Below are positions 43,689 to 54,737 of a stretch of 64,000 nt of DNA, piece after piece. The translations under genes were made by a program, and so were the position numbers. Every line of letters begins with the position of its first letter. The stretch's first letter is position 1. The notes beneath the pieces are model-generated. The model searched no databases, had not been told where the DNA came from, and saw only the letters and a list, made by a program, of their open reading frames with translations. The DNA comes from Juglans regia (lineage: Eukaryota > Streptophyta > Magnoliopsida > Fagales > Juglandaceae), in the NCBI RefSeq assembly GCF_001411555.2, contig NC_049909.1, forward strand, positions 5,649,485 to 5,713,484, read 5' to 3'.

Positions 43689-46446
43689 TGTAACACCCCG
43701 TATTTTAGTGTAATTTTTACTGAAGGATTTTTATTATTTATTCAAAAATTTATCCTCTTATTTTAAAATTGGTTGGATTTTTAGTGAGTTTATTTCTATG
43801 ATTTTAATTTGTTAATTTGGTGAAAATTATTTTATTGTGTGCTTTCTTGATATTTATTTATTGTTATGCATTTAAATTACTTTTAATATTTAAATTAATC
43901 ACTGGGTGATTTAATTATTTCAATTTGACTTTACCATTACGTTTAAATTATTTTATTTAACTTATGGTTTTAAAATCGTTTCCGTTGGATCATTTTCGTG
44001 ACCCAAGTTATAAGGATTGGACCTCATTTCTTTTTCCCCTTTTTTCTTTCCTCTCCTTTTCTTTTCCTTTTTTTTTCTTTTCTCTTTTTTTTTTCCTTCG
44101 GTTTCTTTCTCTCCTGCGCGAGCCCGACCCTCTCTCTCTCCCCGTGCGACTTCGGCCTCCACCCAGCCCACCGCCGTCGAGCCGCCGTGGTCGACACCGC
44201 CCCCTCCATTTGGTTCCCCTGCCGCCGGCGACCTCACCCTACCAACCTCACTTCCATCCGAGCCACCGTTAGCCTCCACGCACGGCTTGAAGCCGCGGCC
44301 TTCACCTCCTTCGCGCGCCGCCGTCGCGCCACCTTTGGCCACCATCTTCCTACCACTTCATCCCTGACCTCTTGGCAACCCTTTGGACCCAACCCCAGCT
44401 CCGATCCGTCACCGGTGAAGCCCCACCAAGTCCATTTCCGATTTGTACGTTTTTGGCCTTAAACCACCATTTGCGCCGTCATCCACGGCAAACCACCACC
44501 ACCATTGGCTTCACCGACCTCTCTAGGCCCTACCCTATCATTTTGGGGTCTTCGTTTGTCTCCGTTGAAAAGTGGGTATTTGTGACCCACGGCCACAGTG
44601 TATTTTACACTGTGGTGTTGCTCAGACGTCGCCTTTTTCAGTTTCGTGATCCTTCGGAAATCATTATATAGCAATGTAAGTATTTTTTCAAAGAATTCTC
44701 GTGAATTTAATGTATTTTTGCACTAGCACATTACACTGTATTTTAATTGCTGGTTGGTTTTGCCGGACTGAGTCCGAGGAGTAACGGGGTTGATTGGATT
44801 GGGTGATGGAGTTGTTAGTATGATTGGTTTAGACTATGAGATTTGTTGGCTGTTCGGGTTTAAATATTGGTGTTTTGTGTATGACGTGGGTTGTGGTGGA
44901 TATTGGTGATTTTATGAAGTAATGATATACTTTGGGATTATGAGGATTTTTAAGTTTTGAGAAATTAAGATAGATTATTTTAGAAGCTTAGGCTTAAATA
45001 TGGAAATCCGTAATTAGTTGAAAACTTACGGAAATTGTGTGATTATTTTTTTATAGGTGACGATTATTAGTCGACTCAACATTTTTTTGAAGAAATTTCT
45101 GAAAAGCTAAGAAGTCCAGGTAAGCGGGGTTTATATACTAGTTTTGCATAAAATAAATGAAAGGAGGTTGACTTTGAGAATAAATGTGTTTATTTTTGAA
45201 AGAGATGATCTGAAAACAACCTCAAATGTTTATTCTGCATATGCATAAATTCTATATAAGGGAAAATGTTTTTCTGTCATGACTAGTGTAGACATGAGCA
45301 AGTTTTGTGTACTTTATTTCTGAACTATGTAAAAGAGCGAATATGAAAATCTGGAAGTTTTGTTATGAACAAATGAGAATATTTTGTTTATGTTTATCTC
45401 GAACATGTGAAATGATCTGAAGCCTTTCAATGTTTTGTTTTGATATGAGGTATCATCTGAGAATCTTGGCATGATGTTCTGATTCTGTATATGATTGTAA
45501 CCGGATTTTCGATGAAATCCGTTCTGTTTCTGTTAAGGCCCAGCCACGGGTATAATGGTGGTTTATAACCCTACCACGGGGGTGAAACATGGTATACGGC
45601 CCAGCCACGGGTATAATGGTGGTTTATAACCCTACCACGGGGGTGAAACATGGAAAATGGCCCAGCCACGGGTATAATGGTGGTTTATAACCCTACCACG
45701 GGGGTGAAACATGGAATATGGCCCAGCCACGGGTATAATGGTGGTTTATAACCCTACCACGGGGGTTAAACATGGTATTGTCCCGATGTGATATTAAATG
45801 AAGATAAGATTATAATGTTTCAGTTTAGAAATGTCAACGGATTCTATTTTTGGAATAAGTTCATTTTTTCTGAAAATTTCGCTCTAATGTTTTTGTACAA
45901 GTTTTGTTTCTACATTCTGAAAGTAAATGTTCTGTTCGGCTTATCAAATGTTATAAATGCTCATGTTTACATGCTAGTATATGCTCTCTGCTTACTGAGT
46001 TGTTGATAACTCACCCCGTTAATCTTCATAATATTTCAGATGACATCGATGGCTCAGCTGAAGATCAGTATTAGAGTCTATGGAGAAGATTAGCATTGTT
46101 TTGTTGTTGGGTATCTCATGATATTAGTATTGGTGTTGGAGGTTAATTATCTTTCTTAAGTTTGCTTCAATGGATTTAGACGGTTTATGGATACTTATGT
46201 TAATGTTATATTATTTCTAGTTGTTATTTGAGACATGAAGAAGAGTTGATTTTATTTGGGTTGTTGGATTGATTATTGGATAGATGAGTTTATTTGATTT
46301 ATTTAATTGAAGTATATACGTTCGATTTGAGGTTTGGGAAAATGGATAAATTCTTGAATTTGGAAGTACTCTAGCCTTGTTAGAGTTGATTATCAGGTTT
46401 TATGAGTTAACTCTCCAGACCCTCGGGGTCGGGGTGTTACAGTTTC
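43684..46446 (+). mobile_element. solo LTR present only in copy A
   Basis: The insert is 43689-46441 (2753 bp), with ends TGTAACACCCC and GGGGTGTTACA and a perfect GTTTC duplication (43684-43688 and 46442-46446). Copy B has the empty site with a single GTTTC at 57008-57012. It holds a GC-rich stretch (44110-44530) of proline/serine-rich frames without a domain, and a 4 x 61 bp tandem array. There is no internal retrotransposon sequence, so a solo LTR is the simplest reading; a non-autonomous element is possible. Confidence 0.88.
45537..45780 (+). repeat. 4 x 61 bp tandem repeat in the solo LTR
   Basis: Units start GGCCCAGCCACGGG at 45537, 45598, 45659 and 45720. They are almost identical, differing mainly in the last six bases. 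Each contains GGTTTATAACCCTACCACGG. Confidence 0.92.
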
Positions 46447-47840
46447 TCTTTGTGCCAAGTCTCTAATATTATTCACTATGTGTGACTAAGATCTTGCCAA
46501 GTGTCCAAATTAAACTTCTCTAACCTAATTTTGACATTCCATACTGTGATTTTGAAAACACTACACTGGATGTGCTTATCGAGGTTACTATTCACAAAAA
46601 AAAACGTAATAAACTTAGTATTGAAAAATTCTAAATATTCATATTAACCTATAGTGAAAATCGTTTACCGAAATTCAACCATAAAGTGTCCCTAAAAATA
46701 ATTTCACAATTTCGAACAAGAGTTTTGTCCAAAACTGTGAAAATGGGCTATTGCATCATAAAATCCTAAATAATCAACTGAGTCAAAAAAGGCATAGACC
46801 ATAACGCATTTTGACACTTCTAACTACCTCAAATAATTAAACTCATATTTCTAGCATCATAGTGAGTGATAACACTGACTATGTTGACAGACTAAAACCT
46901 GCGTAATTGGTCGATTCGTAAATACTTAAGAAGTTTTCACGAGATTCCTAAAGTCAGTAGGAATTCCACCAGTGAATTTCTAGTGGGCTGTTACATATGT
47001 TATTTACCAATGCATTGAGAACGAGTATATAGACAACGTAGTTTCAATTTAAGTTATACTATGGTCACCGGTAGGTGCTCACAATGCATATGGGGAACTG
47101 TGATAATACCACACATTATGTTATTAATTAAGATAATGATGTAAGTCTATGATGAAAAAAATTTATGATGAAACTTTTATGAAGAAGTTATGCCTTTTCA
47201 AAAATGATGACGAAATTACTTATTGAGTAAAAACCCGTGTCTTCATATTTTTAAACGATGTTGAAGAATCTAGATGGGAGACATGCATACCGATTTTTTG
47301 CATCTCATGCATTGCATATTTATCATTTTTTCATGATTGATTTTTCTTTGTGTCAATTAGTTGTTTAACTTACTGATATTTCGAGTAAATCTCACCATTT
47401 TATGCGACCGCTATTATTCCACTCGGAATGATAGAAGTTGTGACAGGAATCGACCTGGACGAGATTGATGGAGAACTGGATTCGCATGATTGAGGAGGAG
47501 TCGGATTTGGAGAGGAAGTTGGACTTAATTTTGATGTTCATAGCCCAAGTCCTTTACGCTTTAGATTGCATGAAGAGAATGATATGACTTTGTATATAAG
47601 TCTATGCTACTTTATTATTTCGAACAAGATGATTATTCTTTTGAAATTGTGTTGTTTTAGTTATTCTGGCATATTTTTCACCTTAACTTTTTATTTCCGC
47701 TGCAATTATTGCATATTGCTAGTTGCATACTAGGATGCATTGCATATTAACTATCATGAATGGGGGTAAGTAACCTTGTGTTGTATGTCCCGACGCTCTA
47801 AGTCTCCGTTCCATCCTAAACGGGAATTGAGGTCGTCACA
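46447..47840. repeat. right part of a TGTGACG-family element (copy A)
   Basis: It continues the homology to about 5690-7742. It ends GAGGTCGTCACA at 47840, the counterpart of the GGGCATCACA end at 7742. The complement of this end, TGTGACGACCTC, is followed by CGTCGGGACAT and CATGATAG as in the other ends. The matching left end is not recognisable, being lost or replaced. Confidence 0.5.
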
Positions 47841-47927
47841 ATCGGCTTGCCTATCAACGCCATTATTGCTTACCTTTGAGTTGCTTTCCATCATTCTACA
47901 ACTCCCTTGACCATCATCCGTTGTAAT

Positions 47928-48113
47928 TTATTGTCCATTAATCTTGTCATATGAATTTACATCAATCGAATACTCATTGCAATTAGATACAAAGCTATCA
48001 CTGTTGTACAATGAAGTAGTTGGACTGATCATCGGTTTTTGACTCGCACCATCCCACTTTATAGATTCTCCCTCTTGCTTCTTGCAACAAAATTTACAAG
48101 AATCGCCACCAGC
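47928..48113 (-). pseudogene. 3' part of the ubiquitin-like gene, copy A
   Basis: The last 62 codons to the stop at 47928. They include GGDSCKFCCKKQEGESIKW and end in SYDKINGQ. Relative to copy B (58494-58685) it lacks two codons (QKPM in place of QHRKLM). The upstream part of the gene is absent from copy A because the block is cut at 50809. Confidence 0.65.
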
Positions 48114-50809
48114 TAAGTTGTAACGCCCCATTCTTGGAGGTCCGGAGAGTTATCTCTTGTAATCTAAATCCAACTTCCAAAACATATTTTAATACTCCAA
48201 TATCCCCAAAAAATACAAATCCATTTATTCAAACCAAAAATATATGTTCCTCTACCAGGATACCAAATAAATACCTCAATGAGATAATTTAAAAACTCCG
48301 TAAATATTAAGAAATACGTGGGACTCCAAATATCAAATAACATAAAATCATAAACCTACTAAATAAGACTCTCCAATAAACATATACCCTCAGGCACTTA
48401 TTCCACTACGATCATCATACCTTGCTAAAACTTTCTTCTACTCTTGTTCTCTAGCTGAACCATCAAAATGATCTGAAAAATATTAGGAGATAAGGGGTGA
48501 GTTATCAACAACTCTGTAAGCAGAGAACATATACTATTATGTAAACATGAACATTTTTAGAATTTAGAATGCAAAACAAAATGTTTACCTTCATAATGTA
48601 GAAACAGAATATTTACTTTCAGAATGCAAATATCAAAACATGTTACAAAAATATCAGAGCAAAATTTTCAGAAAAACATTCTTATTCAAAATTCATTTTG
48701 GCATATTCAAATCTGAAACCTCATCTTCATCAATCAGAGCATTACATCGGGACAAATACAATGTTTAATCCTAGTGGTAGGGTTATAAACCACCATTATA
48801 ATCCGTGGAAGGGCGTATCCACTATTATAACCCGTGGTTGGGCCGTATACCATGTTTAATCCCCGTGGTAGGGTTATAAACAACCATTATAACCCGTGGA
48901 AGGGTTGTATCCACTATTATAACCCGTGGTTGGGCCGTATTTGGTTGGGCCGTATGCCACTATTATTACCCGTGGCTGGGCCATATCCACAATTATCACC
49001 CGTGGTTGGGCCTTATCAGAATATAATAGAACCATCAGAATCAGACTTTAATCAAAATATAGAATCAGAATCTCATGCTAAGGTTTTCAGATGCCACATC
49101 ATATCAAAAACCAAATACTTAATAACTTCGGATAATTTCACATAGTCGAAATAAACAGAATCAAAACATCTTCATTTATTCACCACAAAACTTTTAGATT
49201 TTCATATTCGCTCTTTTTGCATGATCAGAAACATAATGCACAAAATTAGCTCATGTCTACACCAGTCATGATAGAAAATACTTTCTCTTATATAGCTTTC
49301 ATGCATATGCAGAACACATATCCGAGGTTGTTTTCTGATTTCTTTTTAAAACAAGCATGCATATTTTCAAAAGCAACCTCATTTTTTTTATGCAAAGTCT
49401 ACCATAGGAACCCCGCTTACCTGGACTTCTTAGCTTTACAGAAATTTTCTCAAAAATATCGAACAAATATTAATCGTCACCTATAAAATAATCACGTAAT
49501 TCCCGTAAATTTCAATTGAACATGTATTTCAATATTTAAGCCTAAGTTTCTAAAATAACCTATTTTAGTTTCTCAAAACCTAAAATTCTCATAACCTCAA
49601 AACATATCATCTCTTTCTAAGATCATCAATGTCCATTTAATAACTTCGACTAAAACATAAAAAAAAAATCTAACTTATTTACTATTGTAATCAAACTATA
49701 AATTTAATACTAGATCATATAACTATACCAAAATATTTTAAATTAAACATCAACTATTATTTAATGAACTAGATCATATCTAAAGTGTAGAAATAATTTA
49801 CACCATTATCATTTACTCTTAAAAATAATTCTCTACTTAATAACATGTTAAAATTACTTAAAAGTTTTCTGTAAACCTAAATAAAATCGAGTCTACCAGT
49901 ATTTATTAAAAGTTTAAAACATATTTACACAGCTTTTACTCGAAGGGTAATAATGTAATTAAGACACTTGTTTTTATTTTAACCTAAAGGCATGCATCAC
50001 AACCTACATAAACCATTCTATTAAGATTTGTAAAAAAAAAAAAAAAAAAAAAAAACAGAGGCTAATAAACACATGGAGGCTCACCGAGAGAGAAGTGAAA
50101 TGTGTGGTGGAGCAATGGGCTGGGCGGTGGATGACAGTGGTCACAGTGGCGGGACACTAAGAGAGAGATGAGTGAGAGAAAAAAAAAGAGAGAACCTGAG
50201 AGATAGGGAGAGAAAGAGACAACGGCTTACGGCTTAAGGTGAGCGGGTTACGGCGAGTAGTCGGGGCAATGGGTGGCAGCTTTCGTCGCTGGTGGTGTTG
50301 GGCTTTGTTTTGAGGAGCACGAACGGGGGCTTGAGCGGTTGAGGTGTGGAGGAAACGGGGCTGAAGGCATTGACGTGTGTTTTTGGGTGGGAAAAACAGA
50401 GCTTGTCGTGTGGTGCAACTCTGGTGGCTGAGGCGTGAAGAATCAAGGGTGGTGGTGGTTGTTTGTTGAGCGGTTTCTACGGTAACGCAACTGTCTTCGC
50501 ATTGCACTGCAGTGCAGTGGGGGATCTGTGCAGCAACGCCACGGGATATACCGTGTTGCGTTATGGGCTTTCGTTTGTGGTAGTGGTTGGGGGTACTACA
50601 CGGCTGTGCTGTGGAGGAGGGCTCACAGTGTGGAGGAGAAGTGGGCTACGGAGGGGAGAGGTTGGGCAGGGGCAGTTTCTGAAATATAATATAGAGATAT
50701 GTGTATTTATAGGTGATAAGAAAAAAAAACCTAGAGATGAGGGAAGAAGGAATGTGCATGTGCATGGGGTGGAGATGTGCGTTGTGGGAAACTTGAAGAA
50801 GTTTTGGAC
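48114..50809 (-). mobile_element. solo LTR splitting the ubiquitin-like gene, copy A (truncated)
   Basis: It begins TGTAACGCCCC at 48119, after the duplication TAAGT (48114-48118). It matches 58691-61388 and stops at 50809, where the TGTGACGCC sequence starts. It contains an inverted, irregular version of the CCACGG/TTATAACCC tandem repeat (48760-49015) and a roughly 22-base A-run (50033-50054). The frames at 50157-50507 and 50463-50852 have no recognisable domain. Confidence 0.8.
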
Positions 50810-51441
50810 TGTGACGCCAGCAGATTCCGCTTGGGATCGGACGGACATCTGAAGCGTCGGGACATGCAACACAAGGTTACCTGTCCCCGTTCATGACATA
50901 TAAGATGCAATGTTCCTAACATGCATCTAGCATTATGCAATATTCGCAGCGGATAATTTTTTTTTAAAAGCAATACTATGCACCAAACTTATGATATCCC
51001 AAATACTTACAACATACTTCATACATAAAAACATATTAAACAACTAAGATCACAACACTAGTCCAAAATGGTTGTGAACAAAAGAGTGCTGGAGATTGAA
51101 CTCCACAAAATACAATTAGTAACCTAAGGCAACTACGCCTAAGTCACACCGTCGCTTAGTCGACTGTTTCCAGTTGGTTGTTTTCTGGTTCTCCTTCCGA
51201 TCCTGTAACAAAATCTACCATTCGGGGGGAATGGCAGTTGGGACTACCATAGTGAGATTTGATTACAAATCTCAGCAAGTTAACAAAAACTTCACACAGG
51301 TTAATGATGCATGCATGACAATAAATGCATGAATGCACAATCAAAGTCAATAGTAAACATAACATAACTTGACATAACATGGCATGAGATAATAGGCATA
51401 ACATGACTTGACATAACATGGCATGGTATAATAAGCATAAC
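50810..51441 (+). mobile_element. left end of a TGTGACG-family element, cut by the gap
   Basis: It starts TGTGACGCCAGCAG, then CCGCTTGGGAT, GCGTCGGGACATGCAACA and CGTTCATGACAT, matching the element ends at 3683 and 47840. Further in, GATCCTGTAACAAAATC and GGGGGAATGGCAGT match about 4093-4130. The rest lies in the assembly gap. Copy B has no insertion here. Confidence 0.65.
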
Positions 51442-51541
51442 NNNNNNNNNNNNNNNNNNNNNNNNNNNNNNNNNNNNNNNNNNNNNNNNNNNNNNNNNNN
51501 NNNNNNNNNNNNNNNNNNNNNNNNNNNNNNNNNNNNNNNNN
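51442..51541. other. assembly gap of exactly 100 N
   Basis: A fixed-length run of N, the usual placeholder for a gap of unknown size. Any reading frame shown across it is meaningless. Confidence 0.99.
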
Positions 51542-53129
51542 AAATCAATTTTTGAGGAAATGGAGCAAGTATAGTACAAACAGGAGTTTCAGGGTTCTTA
51601 GCACTTAACTCACCATCTTCTGGTTGTGAGTTAATGTCCTTACCTGAGTTACTAGTGCTGGTGTCAGGTTTATTCAAAATCTTACCACTCCTCAAGATTG
51701 TGATGACTTTAACAGCCTTCACATTAGCTCCCTCTACCATGCTTTGAGGCTGCTGTCCTTGAGGGTTAGGTTGTGGTTGGGCTGGAAACTTTCCTTTCTC
51801 CTAGGCACTCAAAGAAGTGGTCACTTTGGTGAGTGTCCCTCTTATGTCATTTATGACTTGGGAGTTTTGGCTGTTAATGGTAGCTTGTCCTTGCATGAAT
51901 TGTTGGAGGTTAAGAGTGAGCTACTACTATATGGATTCCTCCAAGTTCATTTTTTGAATGAAATGGGGTTGGTTGGGGTATTGGGTAGGTCCTTGAGGTG
52001 GTGCTGTATAAGGCCTGTAAGGAGTTGGTGCTATATAAGGCCTGTAAGGAGTTGGTGCTGTGGAGGAAGAGGTCTGCTGGTGATTCCTCCAACTGAAGTT
52101 AGGGTGGTTTTTCCAACCTACATTGTAAGTGTTAGAAAATGGCCCTGAATAATTCTTAGCAATCATGTTAATAGTATTAGGTTGATCTCGTAATACCTCC
52201 TTAAAAGCAGGTATGTGGGGCATGCATTGGTATTATGCCCCTGCTCCTCACAGATTCAACACTTATCAGAGCTATCCTAGCATGCAAATCATCAACTTCC
52301 TTAAGTTATATTTCCCACCCCAGTTATGCTCAAATTTTCAGACCTATCCCCAAAATCAGAGACATCCCATGACTGGGCATTCTCAGCTAAATAATCAAAA
52401 TATTCAAAAGCTTCTTCCAGTTCCTTGTTAAAGAACTCACCATTGCACATGGTTTCAACAAACTGTCTCATTTTGGGTTGCAACCCTTCATAGAAAAAGC
52501 TAATAACTCTCCAATGTTCATAACTATGATGAGGACAAGCATTCAACATGTCTTTAAACCTTTTCCAACACTGATAAAATGTTTCACTATCTTTTTGCCC
52601 AAAATTCATAATCTACCTTTTCAGGGCTTTTGTTCTATGCATGGGAATTTCTTTTAAGAAAATCAGTCTACCTTTCTTGCCAAGTTCTAATGGACCAAGG
52701 CCTTAAAGAATTCAACCATGTTTTAGCTTTATCCTTGAGAGAAAAGGGAAACAGTTTCAACCTTATCACTTCCTCAGTACATGTTCTATCCATAAATGTA
52801 GAGCACACCTCTTCAAACTCGTTAATATGCAAATAGGGATATTTAGATTCCATTCCATGAGAATAAGGGATCAAGGGAATCATCATAGGTTTAAAATTAA
52901 AGTTGTTTGCATTTAAAGGTTGAGTGATGCAAGAAGGGGCACTTGTCCTAACAGGCTGCAGGTACTCTCTCAATGTCTTGTTTTGATTCAAGATTTCCTG
53001 CTGCTCATTTTCCTCCATGTTACTCAAATTCTCAGATGATGACTCAAAAGAAATGGATGCAGTCTCAGTAGATGAAAGTGATTCAGACCTAACTAATCGT
53101 GATGCTTGATCTCTAGTCCAAACAGACAT
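51542..53129 (-). pseudogene. Athila-like gag, broken (copy B)
   Basis: Same content as 38213-39805, beginning at MSVWTRDQASRLVRSES (53129). It shares the same stops and frameshifts, so these were already present before the copies separated. pol and the 3' LTR are missing because the sequence starts at the gap. Confidence 0.85.
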
Positions 53130-53344
53130 GCCTACTTACAGTCTAAGAAGAAGTATACAAGCTGAAAGAAAAGATAACAAGCACTCGGAAGATTAATCAG
53201 CAAAGGGTGAGGACTGTTACCTAATCTGTGAAGAGGTTCACAAATTCCTTTGTACAACTTCCATTATTATTATTATTATTTTCTTTCTTTTGCAAGAAAA
53301 GAATTATGTTTCACCAGTTGTCCCCGACAACGATGCCAAAGACT

Positions 53345-54732
53345 TGATACTCACCAAATGATGCTTCCAAGTATAAAAGCAGATTTAAAATGAAAAGGGA
53401 GCTTCCAAGGTCATTTCCACAGGGACAACTATATCAACATAATCAATCAAGCAAAAGTTTGAATACAGAGTAAGAGAAAAAGAATATAGACAAATAGATT
53501 TTCCTTTGTTGAGTGAGTTTGGTGTAATTTACTAAGAAAAGAGAATGGAATATGTGCATTGAGTTTATACAAAATGTAGGGTGAATTTGTGATTTGTCAT
53601 CAGAAGTGAGGGGTCGTAATCACTCTAGAAACATTAATTCCTATTAACATGAAAAACCTAGATCTGCAACTTTAATTCTAGAAAAGTGGGTTGATAGAAA
53701 AGCAAGTAACACAAAAACAGTTTTAAAGCTTTAGAACCAAGACTGAAATTGTTAAGAAAGTACACACTAGGGGTATAGGGTTAGGGTTTCCTCGACCATC
53801 GAGTTGTTGGTCACTGGGTGCATCTGCTCGTGTTAAATCAATCAAGACATTAACACTTAAATCCAAACAGACATTCATACTCAGATTAAAGCACCAAAAG
53901 AAATAAACCCCTCACTATATTGACATCCTCTTTCATTTCAAGACTCTTAGGTGGATGGATCCTTAATTATTTCAAGGTCTCGTTGTGCCGTGAGTCTACA
54001 ACAGGTCAAGAGCAAGAGATCCTTTCAAAACCAATAATGAATAGTGAATGATAATATAGAAATAGATATAAGCTAAGTGTCGTAGCAACCAACAACATTA
54101 AAAAAGAGTGAAGAAAACCCCGTTCCGTGCAACCCTAGTTGCAGAATTTAGCCTTGAATCATCCTGTAAAAGGTGATTCCAAGGCCCTATCAAAACCCTA
54201 ACAGAACATTATTTTTGACGAAAATAGATAACAATGAAAAACCCTAAAACTGATACAAAGCAGATTCCCTTCACCCTTGTGCCTCGACCCCTGTTATTCC
54301 CTCTTCCCTTCATCTCTCTTTCTCTCTCTTCAAACCATTGTCTTTCCCTATCTCGATTCTACACTCTAGAAGGACACTCCTCTTTCTTGAAATTTCCTTT
54401 GTAAACCCTTCGGGTTCTCCCCTTCGACAGATGCAGCGTAGGTTTAAGCAAGATAGTGGAATGGGCCTTCAATAAGGCCTGACCGAGTTGTTGGTTTGAG
54501 CTTCAAGGTAAGGTTGGGCTTAAATGTAGAGCTGGGCCTTAGTACCTATATGTTAAACAAAACTGTTAGCCTATGAAAAGGTAGGTAAATATGAAATATA
54601 TCTTCTACACTTAAGTCCATTAGACAAGGCCCATTTCCTCAAAATATAACATTTAATCTCCCTTATAAAACTATTCAGCCTCAAATTAACTCACTTTAAA
54701 CAGGTATTTTAATCAAAATATCTTGACAATTA
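53345..54732 (-). repeat. 5' LTR of the Athila-like element (copy B)
   Basis: Same as 40021-41408, at an offset of 13324. It is followed by GGCAA (54733-54737). The primer site lies at 53321-53338. Confidence 0.88.
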
Positions 54733-54737
54733 GGCAA

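Larger units (their letters stand above)
38218..50809. repeat. duplicated block, copy A
   Basis: Nearly identical to 51542-61388. Offset is constant at 13324 up to 43688. It becomes 10566 after 46446 because copy A alone has the 2753 bp solo LTR and a 5 bp duplication. A few more small indels follow. Single-base differences are sparse and mostly transitions (for example 38336 A against 51660 G). It ends at 50809, where a TGTGACGCC sequence begins. Confidence 0.93.

Noticed and set aside
43964..44671. Several long GC-rich frames (proline/serine/arginine-rich)
   Set aside because: They lie inside the solo LTR at 43689-46441, overlap each other in all frames, and have no domain. GC content explains the lack of stops.
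45537..45780. Possible CRISPR-like or centromeric satellite array
   Set aside because: Units are directly adjacent without spacers, number only four and sit inside an LTR of a plant genome.
46981..46995. GGGCTGTTACA as the right end of an LTR starting at 42090
   Set aside because: The flanks TTGAG (42085) and TATGT (46996) do not form a duplication, and homology to the 3683-7742 element continues past this point.
50157..50872. Frames of 70-129 codons on both strands, repeated at 60736-61464
   Set aside because: They lie within the solo LTR that splits the ubiquitin-like gene. No domain, and the frames overlap on opposite strands.
51156..51740. A 194-codon frame across the N gap
   Set aside because: It joins LTR-like sequence to Athila gag through 100 undefined bases; it is an artefact.
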